Source: Pararge aegeria
Lineage: Eukaryota > Arthropoda > Insecta > Lepidoptera > Nymphalidae
Direction: 5' to 3'
DNA: 64,000 nt
Assembly: GCF_905163445.1 (NCBI RefSeq)
Contig: NC_053187.1
Coordinates: 2,108,001 to 2,172,000 of the forward strand
The notes under the pieces are model-generated. The model had not been told where the DNA came from. It saw only the letters and a list, made by a program, of their open reading frames with translations, and did not search any database. This document shows, piece by piece, positions 9,733 through 19,989 of the stretch. The translations under genes and the position numbers were made by a program. Position 1 is the first letter of the stretch. Every line of letters begins with the position of its first letter.

Positions 9733-10165
9733 TGACTAGCTTTTTCTAGCCCGCGACTTTGTACATATTAATTACGCTTTTTTTTTTCATTCAAATCCTG
9801 TCAGTTTTACCGGGAATTTATTTAAGGTACTTTATGTATATTTTTAAGTTACCTCGTGTTGTGTCCATTTTTATTTTCTTTTTGTGGTGTACAAATAAAG
9901 TATATTAATAAATAAAAGAAATACTTTAATCATTCCGTACATTAATTTTATGTATTAAGTATTAAAAGTTGTCTCAGCGCACGCCAAAAAATAAAGGTAA
10001 CATTTTGTCTATATTATTGCAATCTTCTTAAAAATCTCAAATTTTTTGGGAAAAATTATGGTCTGTGTTACTTTTGTATAATTTAGCTTTCTATTGATTA
10101 ACAAAAATTTTTAAAATCGGTCCAGTAGTTTCAGAGTCTATTAGTTACAAACAAACAAAGGGAAT
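9733..10165 (-). mobile_element. HEL-B copy, interrupted
   Basis: Left edge 'gactagctttttctagcccgcgac' is the reverse complement of the HEL-B end (…gtcgcggg…CTAGT). The right part holds 'gtccagtagtttcagagtc' and 'acaaacaaacaaa'. About 9786-9925 is foreign: a SINE-D scrap ('caaatcctgtcag') and a CR1-tail ('gtggtgtacaaataaagta'). Confidence 0.5.
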
Positions 10166-10289
10166 TTCGATGGTATGGTCATTGAAGTTCGTGAGTAATT
10201 CTGTTACATTTTCATTGATTGATTACTGTAACTTTTCTTGACCATGCCATCAATAATGAAAAACATTAAGATTTTTGAGCAGTAATTGC

Positions 10290-10600
10290 AGTTATTGATT
10301 AACATGGGCATAAGCCAAAGTCAAAAATATCTTTATCCAAGTAGGCCATGGGGACTTATAATGCGAAAATTACATGAAAAATGTGTACATGGTAGTGAGA
10401 TGATTGCGATAACGATATTCGTATACAAAAAACTAAAGCTACGAGGGTCCGAAAACGCCCTGGTCTGAAAAGAAGCCCACAGCGAACTTGCCGGGTGTTC
10501 TTTTTTCACCATCTCACACTGTCATTTAATATTATTGGAAAAGCTACCTTCACACCCACTTTTGTATCGGTTACGTAATCCTTTATAATAAAGTATAAAA
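10290..10600 (-). mobile_element. LINE-K 3' end
   Basis: 'ctaaagctacgagggtcc', 'gccctggtctgaaaagaag' and 'caccatctcacactg' are the antisense LINE-K 3' UTR. The minus strand at the right reads YYKDYVTDTKVGV, a drifted version of the LINE-K C-terminus 'YYNIKDYLNDKKAWV' seen at 12850. Confidence 0.65.
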
Positions 10601-10639
10601 TGACACAGAGAAAAAAATCAGTTCAATGTTTCCAATATT

Positions 10640-11042
10640 ATCTTAATTTATCTCATCAGGATCTCAATGAGAAGGGTTTAGGCAGTAATACACCAAGCTT
10701 GCCAATTGCGGATTGGCAGACTTTACATGCCATTATGGAAAACTCTCAGCAGTTCAGGGTCCCGCACGATGTTTTCCTTCACCGTTGTGTTACAGCAAGT
10801 GATTTATTGTTTGTTTGTTTGAAAGCTTTATTGCACACACATATACAAAGTAAACACATATACAGAAGTAACTTAGAAAAGAAAATAGAGCGTGCAAAGG
10901 CGGTCTTACCACTAAAGCGATCTCTTCCAGACACCCTTTGACGACAGGATTTTGATTTAAAAATTTAGAAGTGCACGCCGGGGATCAAACTCGGTAACCT
11001 CGACAAGGATGCTGAAGTCCTAACCACTAGGTTATCAACGCG
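10640..11042 (-). mobile_element. SINE-B, interrupted
   Basis: 3' half lies at 10650-10802 ('gagaagggtttagg', 'ttgcggattgg', 'gttttccttcaccg', 'gcaagtgattta'). The head follows at about 10946-11042, with B-box complement 'gggatcaaactc' and 'ctaaccactagg'. A CR1-tail has inserted between them. Confidence 0.7.
10803..10945 (-). mobile_element. CR1-tail inserted in SINE-B
   Basis: 'gctttattgcacacacatat', 'aagtaaacacatata', 'gcaaaggcggtcttaccac' and 'aagcgatctcttcc' are the reverse complement of the 3' UTR of the CR1-like family (full element at 57600). Confidence 0.7.
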
Positions 11043-11118
11043 GTTTACTTCACTTACCTACTTCAAGTAAAGTTGTATTTTATTTTAATGTCATTTATAT
11101 TTTTTTATTTTTTTTTTA

Positions 11119-11380
11119 TTTTTTATAAATAAATATACTACGACAATACACAGCGCCATCTAGCCCCAAGGTATGCGCAGCTTCTGTTATGAATACTAAG
11201 ATGACGGTTGAATATTTTTATGAATAATATACATAAATACTTATAATATACAGATAAACACCCAGACACTGAAAAACATTCATGTTCATCACACAAACAT
11301 TTTACAGTTGTGGGAATCGAACCCACGGCCTTGGACTCAGAAAGCAGGGTCGCTGCCTACTGCGCCAGTTGGCCGTCAAA
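11119..11380 (-). mobile_element. SINE-A, full length
   Basis: Complete minus-strand copy from 'aaataaatatactacgac' to 'gcgccagttggccgtc', with both tRNA-type promoter boxes intact near 11310 and 11365. Confidence 0.9.
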
Positions 11381-12204
11381 TATATTATAAACTCGCTAAG
11401 AAAAACTCAATGCCTCCAACGTGATAAAAGTCACGCGTTTCGTTCACTCGGTTTCGTTGTAGTATTGATACAAATTGGAACTGCGGCAAGACAAATTGCT
11501 TTCTTTCAAATGCACTTTAGCGATCGCTGTTTGATAGAAACCGTTTCAAAGTTGACTGCACTTCCATTTTTCTTAACTGTATGCTGCTCTACAATTTTCT
11601 CTTTCACGGATCTCCTCATTCCTGATTTGTTAGAGATTCACTGTTTGATGGAAGTTCTTGCATGGTTGACTGCATTTCCATCTTTCTCGACTGTACGCTG
11701 TCATACAATTTCTTCGTATACATATATCCTCATTTATGATTATTTTACGTAAGGCCACTCCGACACACACTCATCTCTCTCTCTACTGGCTGAATTTACC
11801 CCTTTTATTTGTGAGGGCAAGTTTAACAAACAGTAAAACAGATCCTCTCGAGTCCCAATAATCTTTGCCTCTCTGCTCTTTACATAGTATAAAACAAAGT
11901 CCCGCCGGCCGTTTGTACGCTTTGATCTTTTTAACCACGTAACGGATTTTACTGAAATTTTCAATAAATGATGATTTAAGAGAAAGTTGTATGGGTATTT
12001 AAGGAAGTAGGCATGTATATTGTAGTAGAGAGCACTCAAGAAATTATATATATAAAATTGTCGATTTGTACTGCGATGTCGTAACAAACATACTTTTGTA
12101 CGTTAACATTGCAAATGCGGCTAAACCTTACGAGCGATTAAAGCCGGTGTGGGCTAATATACTTATACAAATTGTAAATAAAATTCGAAATAATAATTCA
12201 GAGG
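11381..12204. other. Unassigned stretch
   Basis: Overlapping frames on both strands (11282-11752 +, 11740-12087 -) have no family signature. The text 'gtttgatggaagt..ttgcatggttgactgcatttcc' partly repeats 'gtttgatagaaacc..gttgactgcacttcc' about 120 bp earlier (11531, 11641), a small diverged duplication. Confidence 0.4.
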
Positions 12205-12740
12205 CGGTAGTCAAAGTCAAAGTCAAATATTTCTTTAATCAAATAAGCACATAGATGGCACTTTGATATAAATTATACATAAATTGTACATTATATGTAA
12301 AATATGACATAGAAGTGAGTTTATGGCGTTAACTAAATTCGTCACCTCAAAACTAAAGCTACGAGGGTTCCAAACGCGCCCTGGTCAAAGAAGAAGCCCA
12401 AACAAACTTAGCTTAGCCAGTTGTTGTTTTTTTTTTGTTATCGCCATTTTCATTTAAAAATATTAAAGAAGCAACCTGGTTAGAGCAATAATTTACACCC
12501 AAGCATTTTTATCGTTGACGTAGTTCTTAAGACTATAATAGGACTTTTCTATAAGCTTACGTTTAATACAAACTTTGAACTTATGGTACAGTAGTTTATT
12601 GTATTTCCTGTAAATTAAATACTTATTTTATGTAGTCTTATATATTGCACTGCAAGTTTATTTTTCCTTCAAATATTCAAGTTATTGCAGTCACATTTCC
12701 TCTTAAATTTAGATATATTTTTGTGAAAATACACTGAATT
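12205..12740 (-). mobile_element. LINE-K 3' end, minus copy
   Basis: Ends at 'gtcaaagtcaaagtcaaa' (tail) with the 3' UTR 'ctacgagggttccaaacgcg' and 'atcgccattttca'. The right part encodes the antisense of the 'NDKKAWV' C-terminus near 12500 and runs on to about 12740. It lies head to head with the plus copy at 12780. Confidence 0.75.
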
Positions 12741-12779
12741 TTCAAAAACTGTCATTATCTTAACGGAAAAGAACATTGT

Positions 12780-13195
12780 TTAATGTCTATTATTGTGTAT
12801 ATTATTTTATAACAAATTACCAAATGAAATCTTTGGGTTGTTTCTCAATAAGTTCAAAGTTTATATAAAACGTAAGCTTACAGAAAAATCCTATTATAAC
12901 ATTAAGGATTATTTAAACGATAAAAAAGCTTGGGTGTGAATTGCTCTAGCATCATAGCTTAATTTAAATTTACTGGAAGATGGTGATAACAAAAAAATAA
13001 ATTTACCCGGCTAAGTTTGTTGTGGGCTCTTCTTAGACCAGGGCGCGTTTGGAACCCTCGTAGCTTTTGATTTAAATTGGCGAACGAAGTTATCACCATC
13101 ACGTTACAATTATGTAAACAAATATGTATGAACGCTTCACAAGTGCCTGTGATAGGCCTACATGAATAAAGAAATTTTGAATTTGAATTGTCTCT
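12780..13195 (+). mobile_element. LINE-K 3' end, plus copy
   Basis: Translation around 12852-12940 gives FKVYIKRKLTEKSYYNI, then KDYLNDKKAWV and stop: a non-LTR reverse-transcriptase C-terminus. The 3' UTR follows ('gatggtgataaca', 'ttagaccagggcgcg', 'ctacatgaataaagaaat') and it ends 'ttgaatttgaattg'. The tail differs from that of the minus copy, so these are two insertions or two subfamilies. Confidence 0.8.
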
Positions 13196-13570
13196 GAGAC
13201 TATCTGTAAAATCAAAACGCTAATAGTTTTTGAGTAAACCATTGCCATAGTTTTTACTGAAAGAATGTTACTTTAGCATGTGATTCTAGGGCTGTATCTG
13301 ATATACAGCCCTAACATAACATGGAAAAGTAAAATCAAGTGACTCCTGTCACTTTAATAGATACGCGTCGCGTAGCGCAGCTACTATGCACGTGTTGGTC
13401 TTTTATCTTTGAATTCGTTTCAATGAAAAAATAAATATGCTTCTTTTGATTTAATATTGTTACAGGGTGATTTCTTATGTAATTTACGTATGCACTCTTC
13501 AACAGTATTTCATAATTCCGTTACACGTTGTATAGAGTTTAATGTTTAGAACATTCGGAATTATTATTGC
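13196..13570 (+). repeat. R1 dispersed repeat, copy 1
   Basis: Matches 39640-39990 over some 350 bp, including 'gagtaaaccattg', 'caagtgactcctgtcacttt', 'gtcgcgtagcg', 'ggtgatttcttatg' and 'ttccgttacacg'. It has no frame or tRNA box. An 11 bp perfect hairpin (13287-13313) is present only in this copy. Confidence 0.7.
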
Positions 13571-13879
13571 GGAATCCGACGGATTAAAAGACTTGTCTCA
13601 AGTTACAGGAAACGCAAGTCTACACACATTAGAGCTTCGAGCTCCATTGAGTCGGTATAGCAAAAGTTTGTAACATACTGAGCTGTTAAAAGCTGTAAAA
13701 CGGTAATAAACTAGTATCAATCGATCTAACCCGCTTCTAACTCAGCGTCGATACCGCACGTAACAACTTTATCGGCCTCAGAAAGTTATTCCTTTACGTT
13801 TCCCGAGGAAACCCTATTACGAGTCGATAAGACCTATTTTGCAATGATCACATTTCTTTTATAGATGTTGTAGTCAAAG
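13571..13879. other. Unassigned stretch
   Basis: No gene or recognised repeat. Confidence 0.4.
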
Positions 13880-13985
13880 AGACAGTCATCATCATCATGT
13901 CAACCCATCGACGTCCACTGCTGGGTATAGGTATTTTGTAGGGAGCTCCACAATATACGGTCCTGGGCCGCTTGCCTCCATCTGG
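13880..13985 (-). pseudogene. RTE 3' end remnant
   Basis: Starts with the antisense tail 'catcatcatcatgtcaaccc'. The minus strand reads a form of the RTE end: 'SLQNTYTQQWTSMG' then stop, as in the copy at 31126. About 35 codons remain. Confidence 0.65.
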
Positions 13986-14065
13986 GCAATGGCGTGCACT
14001 TCATACATGCACAAAAGCACTGCATACCCAAATTATCTTATATAACCCGTATTGGAGGGGAATTC
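13986..14065. mobile_element. Fragment of the hAT-type MITE
   Basis: 'ggcgtgcacttcatacatgc' and 'aaaagcactgcataccc' match the left half of the complete MITE at 36811. The right terminus is missing. Confidence 0.55.
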
Positions 14066-14115
14066 TTCCACGAACCAATGAGTTTTAATCTATGTGCGAT
14101 GTATAAAGTATTATG

Positions 14116-14405
14116 AAAATTAAGCTCAATTTGAATATGAAAATTAAGCTCCGTGATAAGCGGGAGAATCTGTATGGTGTAATTAATAATAAAGTCAAGT
14201 TAGGTCATTGTTTTTAAGGTCAATTATTCAATGTAAAGTCAACATGTCCTGAGGATGCTCCAGTTTCGGAGCGAAACGTGCGTGGAGGGTACCTTGACGA
14301 AGATCTGTTTGGTGTGGAGTATAAGGATTGAAGAAATTATGAATTACACCATGCAGATTCTCCTGTTTTTCGCGGAGTAAAGCAAGTTAAGCTTAGTTTT
14401 CATCA
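14116..14405 (+). mobile_element. M1 MITE, near complete
   Basis: Left 'ttatgaaaattaagctc' and right 'aagcttagttttcat' are inverted ends, with matching sub-terminal 'gggagaatctgtatggtgta' and its complement. Core: 'cctgaggatgctccagtttc' and 'gagcgaaacgtgcg'. Non-coding. Confidence 0.75.
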
Positions 14406-14875
14406 CTAACTGATATATAACAGCGAGGTGGGTAAAGAAACTTTTACTGTGTTCTCTCAGACTAGTCTTACGTAGTGACGCGAGAATGACGTAGCCAGCC
14501 ACCCGTGAAGCTTCGATAGCGATGCTGCGATAAAACTAATAGGGTTTTGGACTAACGTTCAGTTAATATAGTTACGTTTTCAGTAAAACTGAGTCAACCG
14601 GAAACTAGTGAGCTAAATAAATTACTGTTATTTACTTTGACATTTTTTCATTTTTATTTATAAATTTATTTAGGTTTACTAGCTATTTTGACACAAGCTA
14701 TGTAACATTACATTTTTGAACATTGACAGTGTATGTTAAATCATAACAAACTCGCATTTGCCGCAAAGATTAAGTATCTTCACTAAAATTGTTGAATAAA
14801 TATATAATAAAGCGAAAAATATACAGCGAAAATTACAATAACATCAATTAATTATAATATGTTGGTATTAGAGTC
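14406..14875. other. Unassigned stretch
   Basis: No gene or recognised repeat. Confidence 0.4.
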
Positions 14876-15010
14876 ACCATTATCATCCGCAGTCTGTTAA
14901 CGTCCCAGTGCTGGGCACAGACCTCCTCCCTCATAGGAAAGACGATTGTAGAGCACAGACCCAAAAGGCTGCTCCAATGTGGGTTTGTGGGCTTAATGAC
15001 TAGCGTCACA
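14876..15010 (-). mobile_element. Decayed retroposon 3' end
   Basis: 'tcatccgcagtctgttaacg', 'cccagtgctgggcacag', 'cctcctccctcatagg' and 'ggctgctccaatgtgggttt' form a common lepidopteran retroposon tail, here antisense. A related scrap lies at 8910-8945. Confidence 0.5.
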
Positions 15011-15059
15011 AGATTCCGATAATAACTGGGACTATAGACTTAACATGCTCTTTGACGCA

Positions 15060-15185
15060 CAGGGTTTGAAATCTTCTAATTCCACGCTGTTACTCAGGAA
15101 ATATCCTGGGTTCGAATCCTGAGTCGGCCCAAAAATTGTAAGGTATTGTCTTTTTCTATTCTATGAAAATTTCAGTAACTGCGTG
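15060..15185 (+). mobile_element. SINE-E, one copy
   Basis: A tRNA-like head ends with GGGTTCGAATCCTGAGTC (a good B box), then 'ggcccaaaaattg', 'aggtattgtctttttc' and 'gaaaatttcagta'. No second copy is in the window. Confidence 0.5.
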
Positions 15186-15189
15186 GAAT

Positions 15190-15670
15190 TACTGCAATAC
15201 TGCAATGGTAGGATTGCAGTCAAGTTATCTTGTGTAAGTCACGATGCAGTCTAAGATGGTAACGGGCTAACCTGTTACCACAGATACCTGGTATGGCAGA
15301 TATTTGAAACAGACCCCTGAACATTATCTACGCGAAATCGTACCGGAACGCTAAATCACTTGAAGGCACGTCTTTGTCGGTAGGGTAATAATAATAATAA
15401 TAATAAAGCCATTATTCAGACACAGTTTTTTTTGTTTTTTTTCTTCTTAATTCACACGACTCTGGTGAGTCTAAAGACACCGACAACTTAGTCTGTTTGC
15501 CCAACATTGGCAAAGCCATTCTTTTCCACTCTTTTCTGTTTAAAGGTAGGGTATCCACCATGTTAAAACCTCACATTAAACTAGTTCAGACAAAATTCTA
15601 CCTTGCCGATCCTGGGACCTCCCAGTTAAAACCACAGCGCTTTCTGCGCCAAGGAGGTCCTCAAATTTAT
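15190..15670 (-). mobile_element. SINE-C, interrupted
   Basis: Body complement at about 15210-15388 ('gattgcagtcaagtta', 'gatgcagtctaagatgg', 'cgtaccggaacgctaaatc', 'cacgtctttgtcggtag'). The head complement is at about 15590-15665 ('gcgccaaggaggtcc'). An AAT repeat and a T-rich retroposon tail separate them (15389-15585). Confidence 0.6.
15389..15415. repeat. AAT microsatellite
   Basis: Seven tandem AAT/TAA units followed by 'aagccattattcagac', which looks like the tail of an antisense retroposon inserted in SINE-C. Confidence 0.7.
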
Positions 15671-15724
15671 ATTGAGCGAGGTTGTGATTGGTAGTCACAA
15701 AATTAAGTACCTACTAAACCCGCT

Positions 15725-15850
15725 ACTCGTCCAAATTCAATTCAAAATTCTTTAACTTCAGTAGGTCTAATATAAGCACTTTAGAAACAACAAGTTTATC
15801 TAGTAGAATCTCTACCACCGGTTTTTAAGAAACTCAGCAGTTCTGAAGAT
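15725..15850 (-). mobile_element. LINE-S 3' end, short
   Basis: 'attcaattcaaaattctttaa', 'agtaggtctaatataagcac', 'ctctaccaccggttttt' and 'aagaaactcagcag' are antisense LINE-S 3' UTR text. Confidence 0.6.
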
Positions 15851-17063
15851 GTAACCTTGGTCATGACATCTTATGGATAGGAATATAGAAAAGTTAATAT
15901 CAAACTAACTGTATTTAAGGTCGATGTTAAAATTTCTGTGGCAGTTAAGTATCTAAACTACCTACAAATTAATCCCGTTAATAACTCTTAGAATAATTCC
16001 GGAATTCCGACATCGATACAGCGGACGTAAGATTGTTCTGAATTCCAACGATCCGATGTCGGCGTGGTTATTGCAAATTTGTTTGGGATATTCCACCGTG
16101 AATTTACGCTATCGAAATGTTAGTCTAGAAATGTTTTGGGTATTGTTTTAAGCAATAATAAAGCTAAGACATAACTTCATACAAAGGTTAGTTTGTTAAA
16201 TAATTAATTGTTTATTATTATTTAAATATTATTCGTTACACCAATGTCACTATTATATTGTAGTTTGTCTAATGAGCAACCAAAGTTTGGAAGATTTTAG
16301 CAATGCTACTATCTCCCTCTTTTTATCTCTTGAATGCTGACGTAATCCCACATCCCACAAATTACTCCTGTACCTTTCGCCGAAGATATGCAAATATAAT
16401 CTATGTATATTTCTAGTAAGTAGATAAACATAGGCTAGGCTCAGAATAAACCTTATAAACGAATACAATTTCTAGCGCATTAGTTGTCCATTTAATTTTA
16501 TGGCCAGCTATATTAAGCAACGGAACTAAATCGAAATCAATAAAAAAGTAATTTACCTCAATGTTTTGCATAAATTCCAAGCTCATTTCAAATTATATGA
16601 AATAAATGTTTTAAATGCTTAGCGATGCAAAATTGCATTCAATATTCTAGTGGTATTAAACTTTAACCGATGCAGACAAAGATATTTACCCATAACATAG
16701 AGAAGCTATTGAAAACTTCTTCGTAACGAACTTGTCTTAAATAAACTATTCCATTCATCAGTAAGGCTTGAGAGTGGAAAATATTATCTGAAATCTCATT
16801 TTTGACATTTGATGAGGTAGCTGGCTAAGTTCTAACTCAGGGTGAGTTTCTCGAGTACAGTATTTAGACCGGGACACCAGTAAAGCCTGTGTCTCAAACA
16901 TGAGGAATAAATAGGTTGGAATAGTCCTAATATAGGATAAACCATCCGTCTGAAAAGTCCGTTTGAAAACTAGGTGATGTTGAAGACAAGGGATAACTTA
17001 TAGTGGAATAAAAAGAAGAGGAGAGTTTTCAGTCCACAGACACTTGTCGCTTTGTCCCATCTG
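15851..17063. other. Unassigned stretch
   Basis: About 1.2 kb with no gene or strong repeat. 'ccgacatcgataca' (16007) and 'gatgtcggcg' (16052) form a loose inverted pair. The 71-codon frame at 16253 (minus) has no family signature. Confidence 0.4.
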
Positions 17064-17363
17064 TCACCAATTTAAAATTAGAATATATCTGCATGCAGCG
17101 TAGCCAACATTAGGATGCTGACCACATATTAATGAGGCAAAGTACATTAGGTCTCCGGGGAGCCGGGTGCGGTTTTGGCTATTGTTGCCTCCCATATACT
17201 GCCATAGACTGCCATTGACCACCGCAAGGATTATAAAGCGCTTTAGATTATGAGCGAAGAGATGAATGTCGTCTGTCCACCTCGTTGGGGGTTGATCAAC
17301 GCTGCGTTCACCTGTTCGTAGTCGCCATTCCAGCACATTGGGACCCCTACGAGACGACATCAA
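17064..17363 (-). pseudogene. RTE reverse-transcriptase C-terminal remnant
   Basis: The minus strand reads GPNVLEWRLRTGERSVDQ, then PPTRWTDDIHLFAHNLKRF and NGSLWQ. This is the conserved tail of RTE-type reverse transcriptases ('GPKVLEWRPRTGKRSVGR PPTRWTDD'). It is the least rearranged version of the sequence repeated in the array on its right, and marks the array's origin. No catalytic motifs remain. Confidence 0.7.
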
Positions 17364-18492
17364 GCGAGTCTATGAACGAAATGATGAATTTCGTCTGTCC
17401 ACCTCGTTGGGGGTTGATCAACGCTGCGTTCACCTGTTCGTAGTCGCCATTCCAGCACATTGGGACCCCTACGAGACGACATCAAGCGAGTCAATGAACG
17501 AAATGATGAATTTCGTCTGTCCACCTCGTTGGGGGTTGATCAACGCTGCGTTCACCTGTTCGTAGTCGCCATTCCAGCACATTGGGACACCTACGAGACG
17601 ACATCAAGCGAGTCTATGAACGAAATGATGAATTTCGTCTGTCCACCTCGTTGGGGGTTGATCAACGCTGCGTTCACCTGTTCGTAGTCGCCATTCCAGC
17701 ACATTGGGACCCCTACGAGACGACATCAAGCGAGTCTATGAACGAAATGATGAATTTCGTCTGTCCACCTCGTTGGGGGTTGATCAACGCTGCGTTCACC
17801 TGTTCGTAGTCGCCATTCCAGCACATTGGGACCCCTACGAGACGACATCAAGCGAGTCTATGAACGAAATGATGAATTTCGTCTGTCCACCTCGTTGGGG
17901 GTTGATCAACGCTGCGTTCACCTGTTCGTAGTCGCCATTCCAGCACATTGGGACCCCTACGAGACGACATCAAGCGAGTCTATGAACGAAATGATGAATT
18001 TCGTCTGTCCACCTCGTTGGGGGTTGATCAACGCTGCGTTCACCTGTTCGTAGTCGCCATTCCAGCACATTGGGACCCCTACGAGACGACATCAAGCGAG
18101 TCAATGAACGAAATGATGAATTTCGTCTGTCCACCTCGTTGGGGGTTGATCAACGCTGCGTTCACCTGTTCGTAGTCGCCATTCCAGCACATTGGGACCC
18201 CTACGAGACGACATCAAGCGAGTCTATGAACGAAATGATGAATTTCGTCTGTCCACCTCGTTGGGGGTTGATCAACGCTGCGTTCACCTGTTCGTAGTCG
18301 CCATTCCAGCACATTGGGACCCCTACGAGACGACATCAAGCGAGTCTATGAACGAAATGATGAATTTCGTCTGTCCACCTCGTTGGGGTTGATCAAAGCT
18401 GCGTTCACCTGTTCGTATTTGCCATTCCAGCACATTGGGACCCCTACTTTCGTAGTGAAATCAAGTGTGTCTATGAACGAAGTGATGAATAT
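17270..18492. repeat. Tandem array of ten 122 bp units (RTE-derived satellite)
   Basis: The phrase CGTCTGTCCACCTCGTTGG starts at 17270, 17392, 17514, 17636, 17758, 17880, 18002, 18124, 18246 and 18368, exactly 122 bp apart. Internal units are almost identical, with rare single changes. The last unit is diverged (125 bp to the next phrase). On the minus strand each unit encodes GPNVLEWRLRTGERSVDQ followed by PPTRWTDEIHHFVHRLA and a stop. Because 122 is not a multiple of 3, no frame runs through the array, so apparent plus-strand proteins of 75 residues are by-products. Confidence 0.95.
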
Positions 18493-18602
18493 CGTCTGTC
18501 CACCTCGTTGGATGTCGATCGCTACGTTTACCGGTGCGGGGTTGCCATTTCAGAACTTTGGGACCGCAACGAGACAACGTCAATCGGGTCGATGTGATGA
18601 GT
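18493..18602. repeat. Diverged edge unit of the 122 bp array
   Basis: The minus strand still reads PKVLKWQPRTGKRSDRH and PTRWTDDIHHFVHRHT, closer to the RTE consensus than the internal units are. It is therefore an older edge copy. The opposite-strand phrase 'cgagacaacgtcaatcgggtc' parallels 'cgagacgacatcaagcgagtc' in the internal units. Confidence 0.7.
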
Positions 18603-18617
18603 CGAAAACAGGTAAGG

Positions 18618-18790
18618 TCTTCCTATTGTTACGCTCGACCGTAACAATAGGAAGATCTTCCTCCGAGCAGATGATCGTGCTCGGGGACCGAGGTCTAAAA
18701 TCTTTGGAAGTTGTATATATGGTAAATTTTTGTGAGCACTCCGCTTTCGCGATTCGGGATTTTTGTGGCGCCATCTAGTTTGGTAATATT
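18618..18790 (+). mobile_element. Small hairpin-headed element, copy 1
   Basis: Starts with a hairpin (TCTTCCTATTGTTAC at 18618-18632 and its complement at 18641-18655). It then shares 'gtgctcgg.gaccgaggt', 'ctttggaagttgtatatatgg' and 'gccatctagtttggtaat' with 20447-20626. No coding capacity. Class unknown, MITE-like. Confidence 0.5.
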
Positions 18791-19394
18791 GAGACCACTA
18801 CACAGGTGGTTCGGAATCGTGAACTGTCCTTCCTTCACGCTCTATCTAAGCAACGAATCAAATTGATTTTCGGCACAGAGTTAATTTAAAGCACGAAAAA
18901 CAACTCAGGCTTCCTTTTCAAAACATATCTCAAACGATCTCCGCGAAATCCGTAATAAACAGCGAAAGAAAAAAGAAGGCAACAGTTAGTAGGAAAATAA
19001 AAACTCAACGTTGAAAAAATTGCGGGCAATCAGCTAATATGGGTATATGTAGCTGCATTAGGTTTATGCTAAAACCTGCTTGAATGAAATCTAGGTATTT
19101 CTGGTCGGTTCCAAATTGAAACGGGTCGCGTTCCGGAAATATCCGAATTCCGGACTGGCAGTGCGCGGTGCAGCGGTGACGTAAATTCTACTTGCTAAAG
19201 ACCGAATACGCTTCTGCCGGAACGGATGCTACGACCTACTAAGCGTTTCATAGGTTTCTATTGAGGCAGAGACATTTGAAGTTGGAATTGCGAGCTTCTT
19301 TCATTGTATTTTCTTTGAATATATGAGACTCGCGGTAGCCCTCGAACACGTCTGCGTAATAAGTTTTAAACTTCAAACTTCGATTCAACAATCC
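18791..19394. other. Unassigned stretch with a GC-rich patch
   Basis: Positions 19100-19260 are clearly more GC-rich than the surroundings ('gggtcgcgttccggaaat', 'gtgcgcggtgcagcgg'). No exon or repeat recognised. Confidence 0.35.
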
Positions 19395-19530
19395 AGAGAG
19401 GTGCCTTATAAATAATGTTTTTTTTAAATTTTATTTAAAACTGTAAAATCTCACCATCTAGCTGGCAAGAAACTCAGCAGTTGCGTTATTCAAACATTAA
19501 AATTTTAAAATGAGTTTTCTGTCTGATCAG
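19395..19530 (-). mobile_element. LINE-S 3' end, weak
   Basis: 'ctggcaagaaactcagcagt' is the LINE-S signature; the rest is diverged. Confidence 0.4.
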
Positions 19531-19989
19531 AATGCTACTGAGTGCTTCCGAACAACTTTGTCGTTTATTATCTCCTATTAAACTACATTATTGATATATT
19601 TTACCAACCACAATAATTTTAGTTGACAAAGACGTCAATCTACGGTGAACAATAAAAATGTAAATTTCCAAGTTCAAAGTACCCACTACAATATTCCTTG
19701 CCTACAGTTATGACTTCCTTGCTAGTTCGGCGAATAGATCAATAGACTCAAAGGGAACCGCAAACCAATAGCATTGTGTGGTATAATGTTGTATGGTTAC
19801 ATTTAAAATGCTTTGAAGGGTTTCCTATACCTCTAACAGTACAAGACGATATTTTCACAAGCGTCGGTCGTCTTATATATACAGGGGACCTATAAACAAC
19901 GCTTAAAGCATTATGTTTTTAATGCTTTCGTCGTTTTGTTTCAGAATTATTCGGAAACGTCAAGGTATGTGTTATGAAAGTTTTACATT
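19531..19989. other. Unassigned stretch
   Basis: No gene or recognised repeat. Confidence 0.4.

Noticed and set aside
11282..11752. 156-codon plus-strand frame
   Set aside because: Its first part is the antisense of a SINE-A head; the rest has no signature.
17270..18492. CRISPR-like repeat array
   Set aside because: Units are 122 bp and identical throughout, with no short repeats separated by unique spacers, and the DNA is eukaryotic.
17338..18778. Series of 75-residue plus-strand proteins repeated every 122 bp
   Set aside because: They start at TTG, overlap from unit to unit and change frame because 122 is not a multiple of 3. The recognisable peptide (RTE) is on the other strand.
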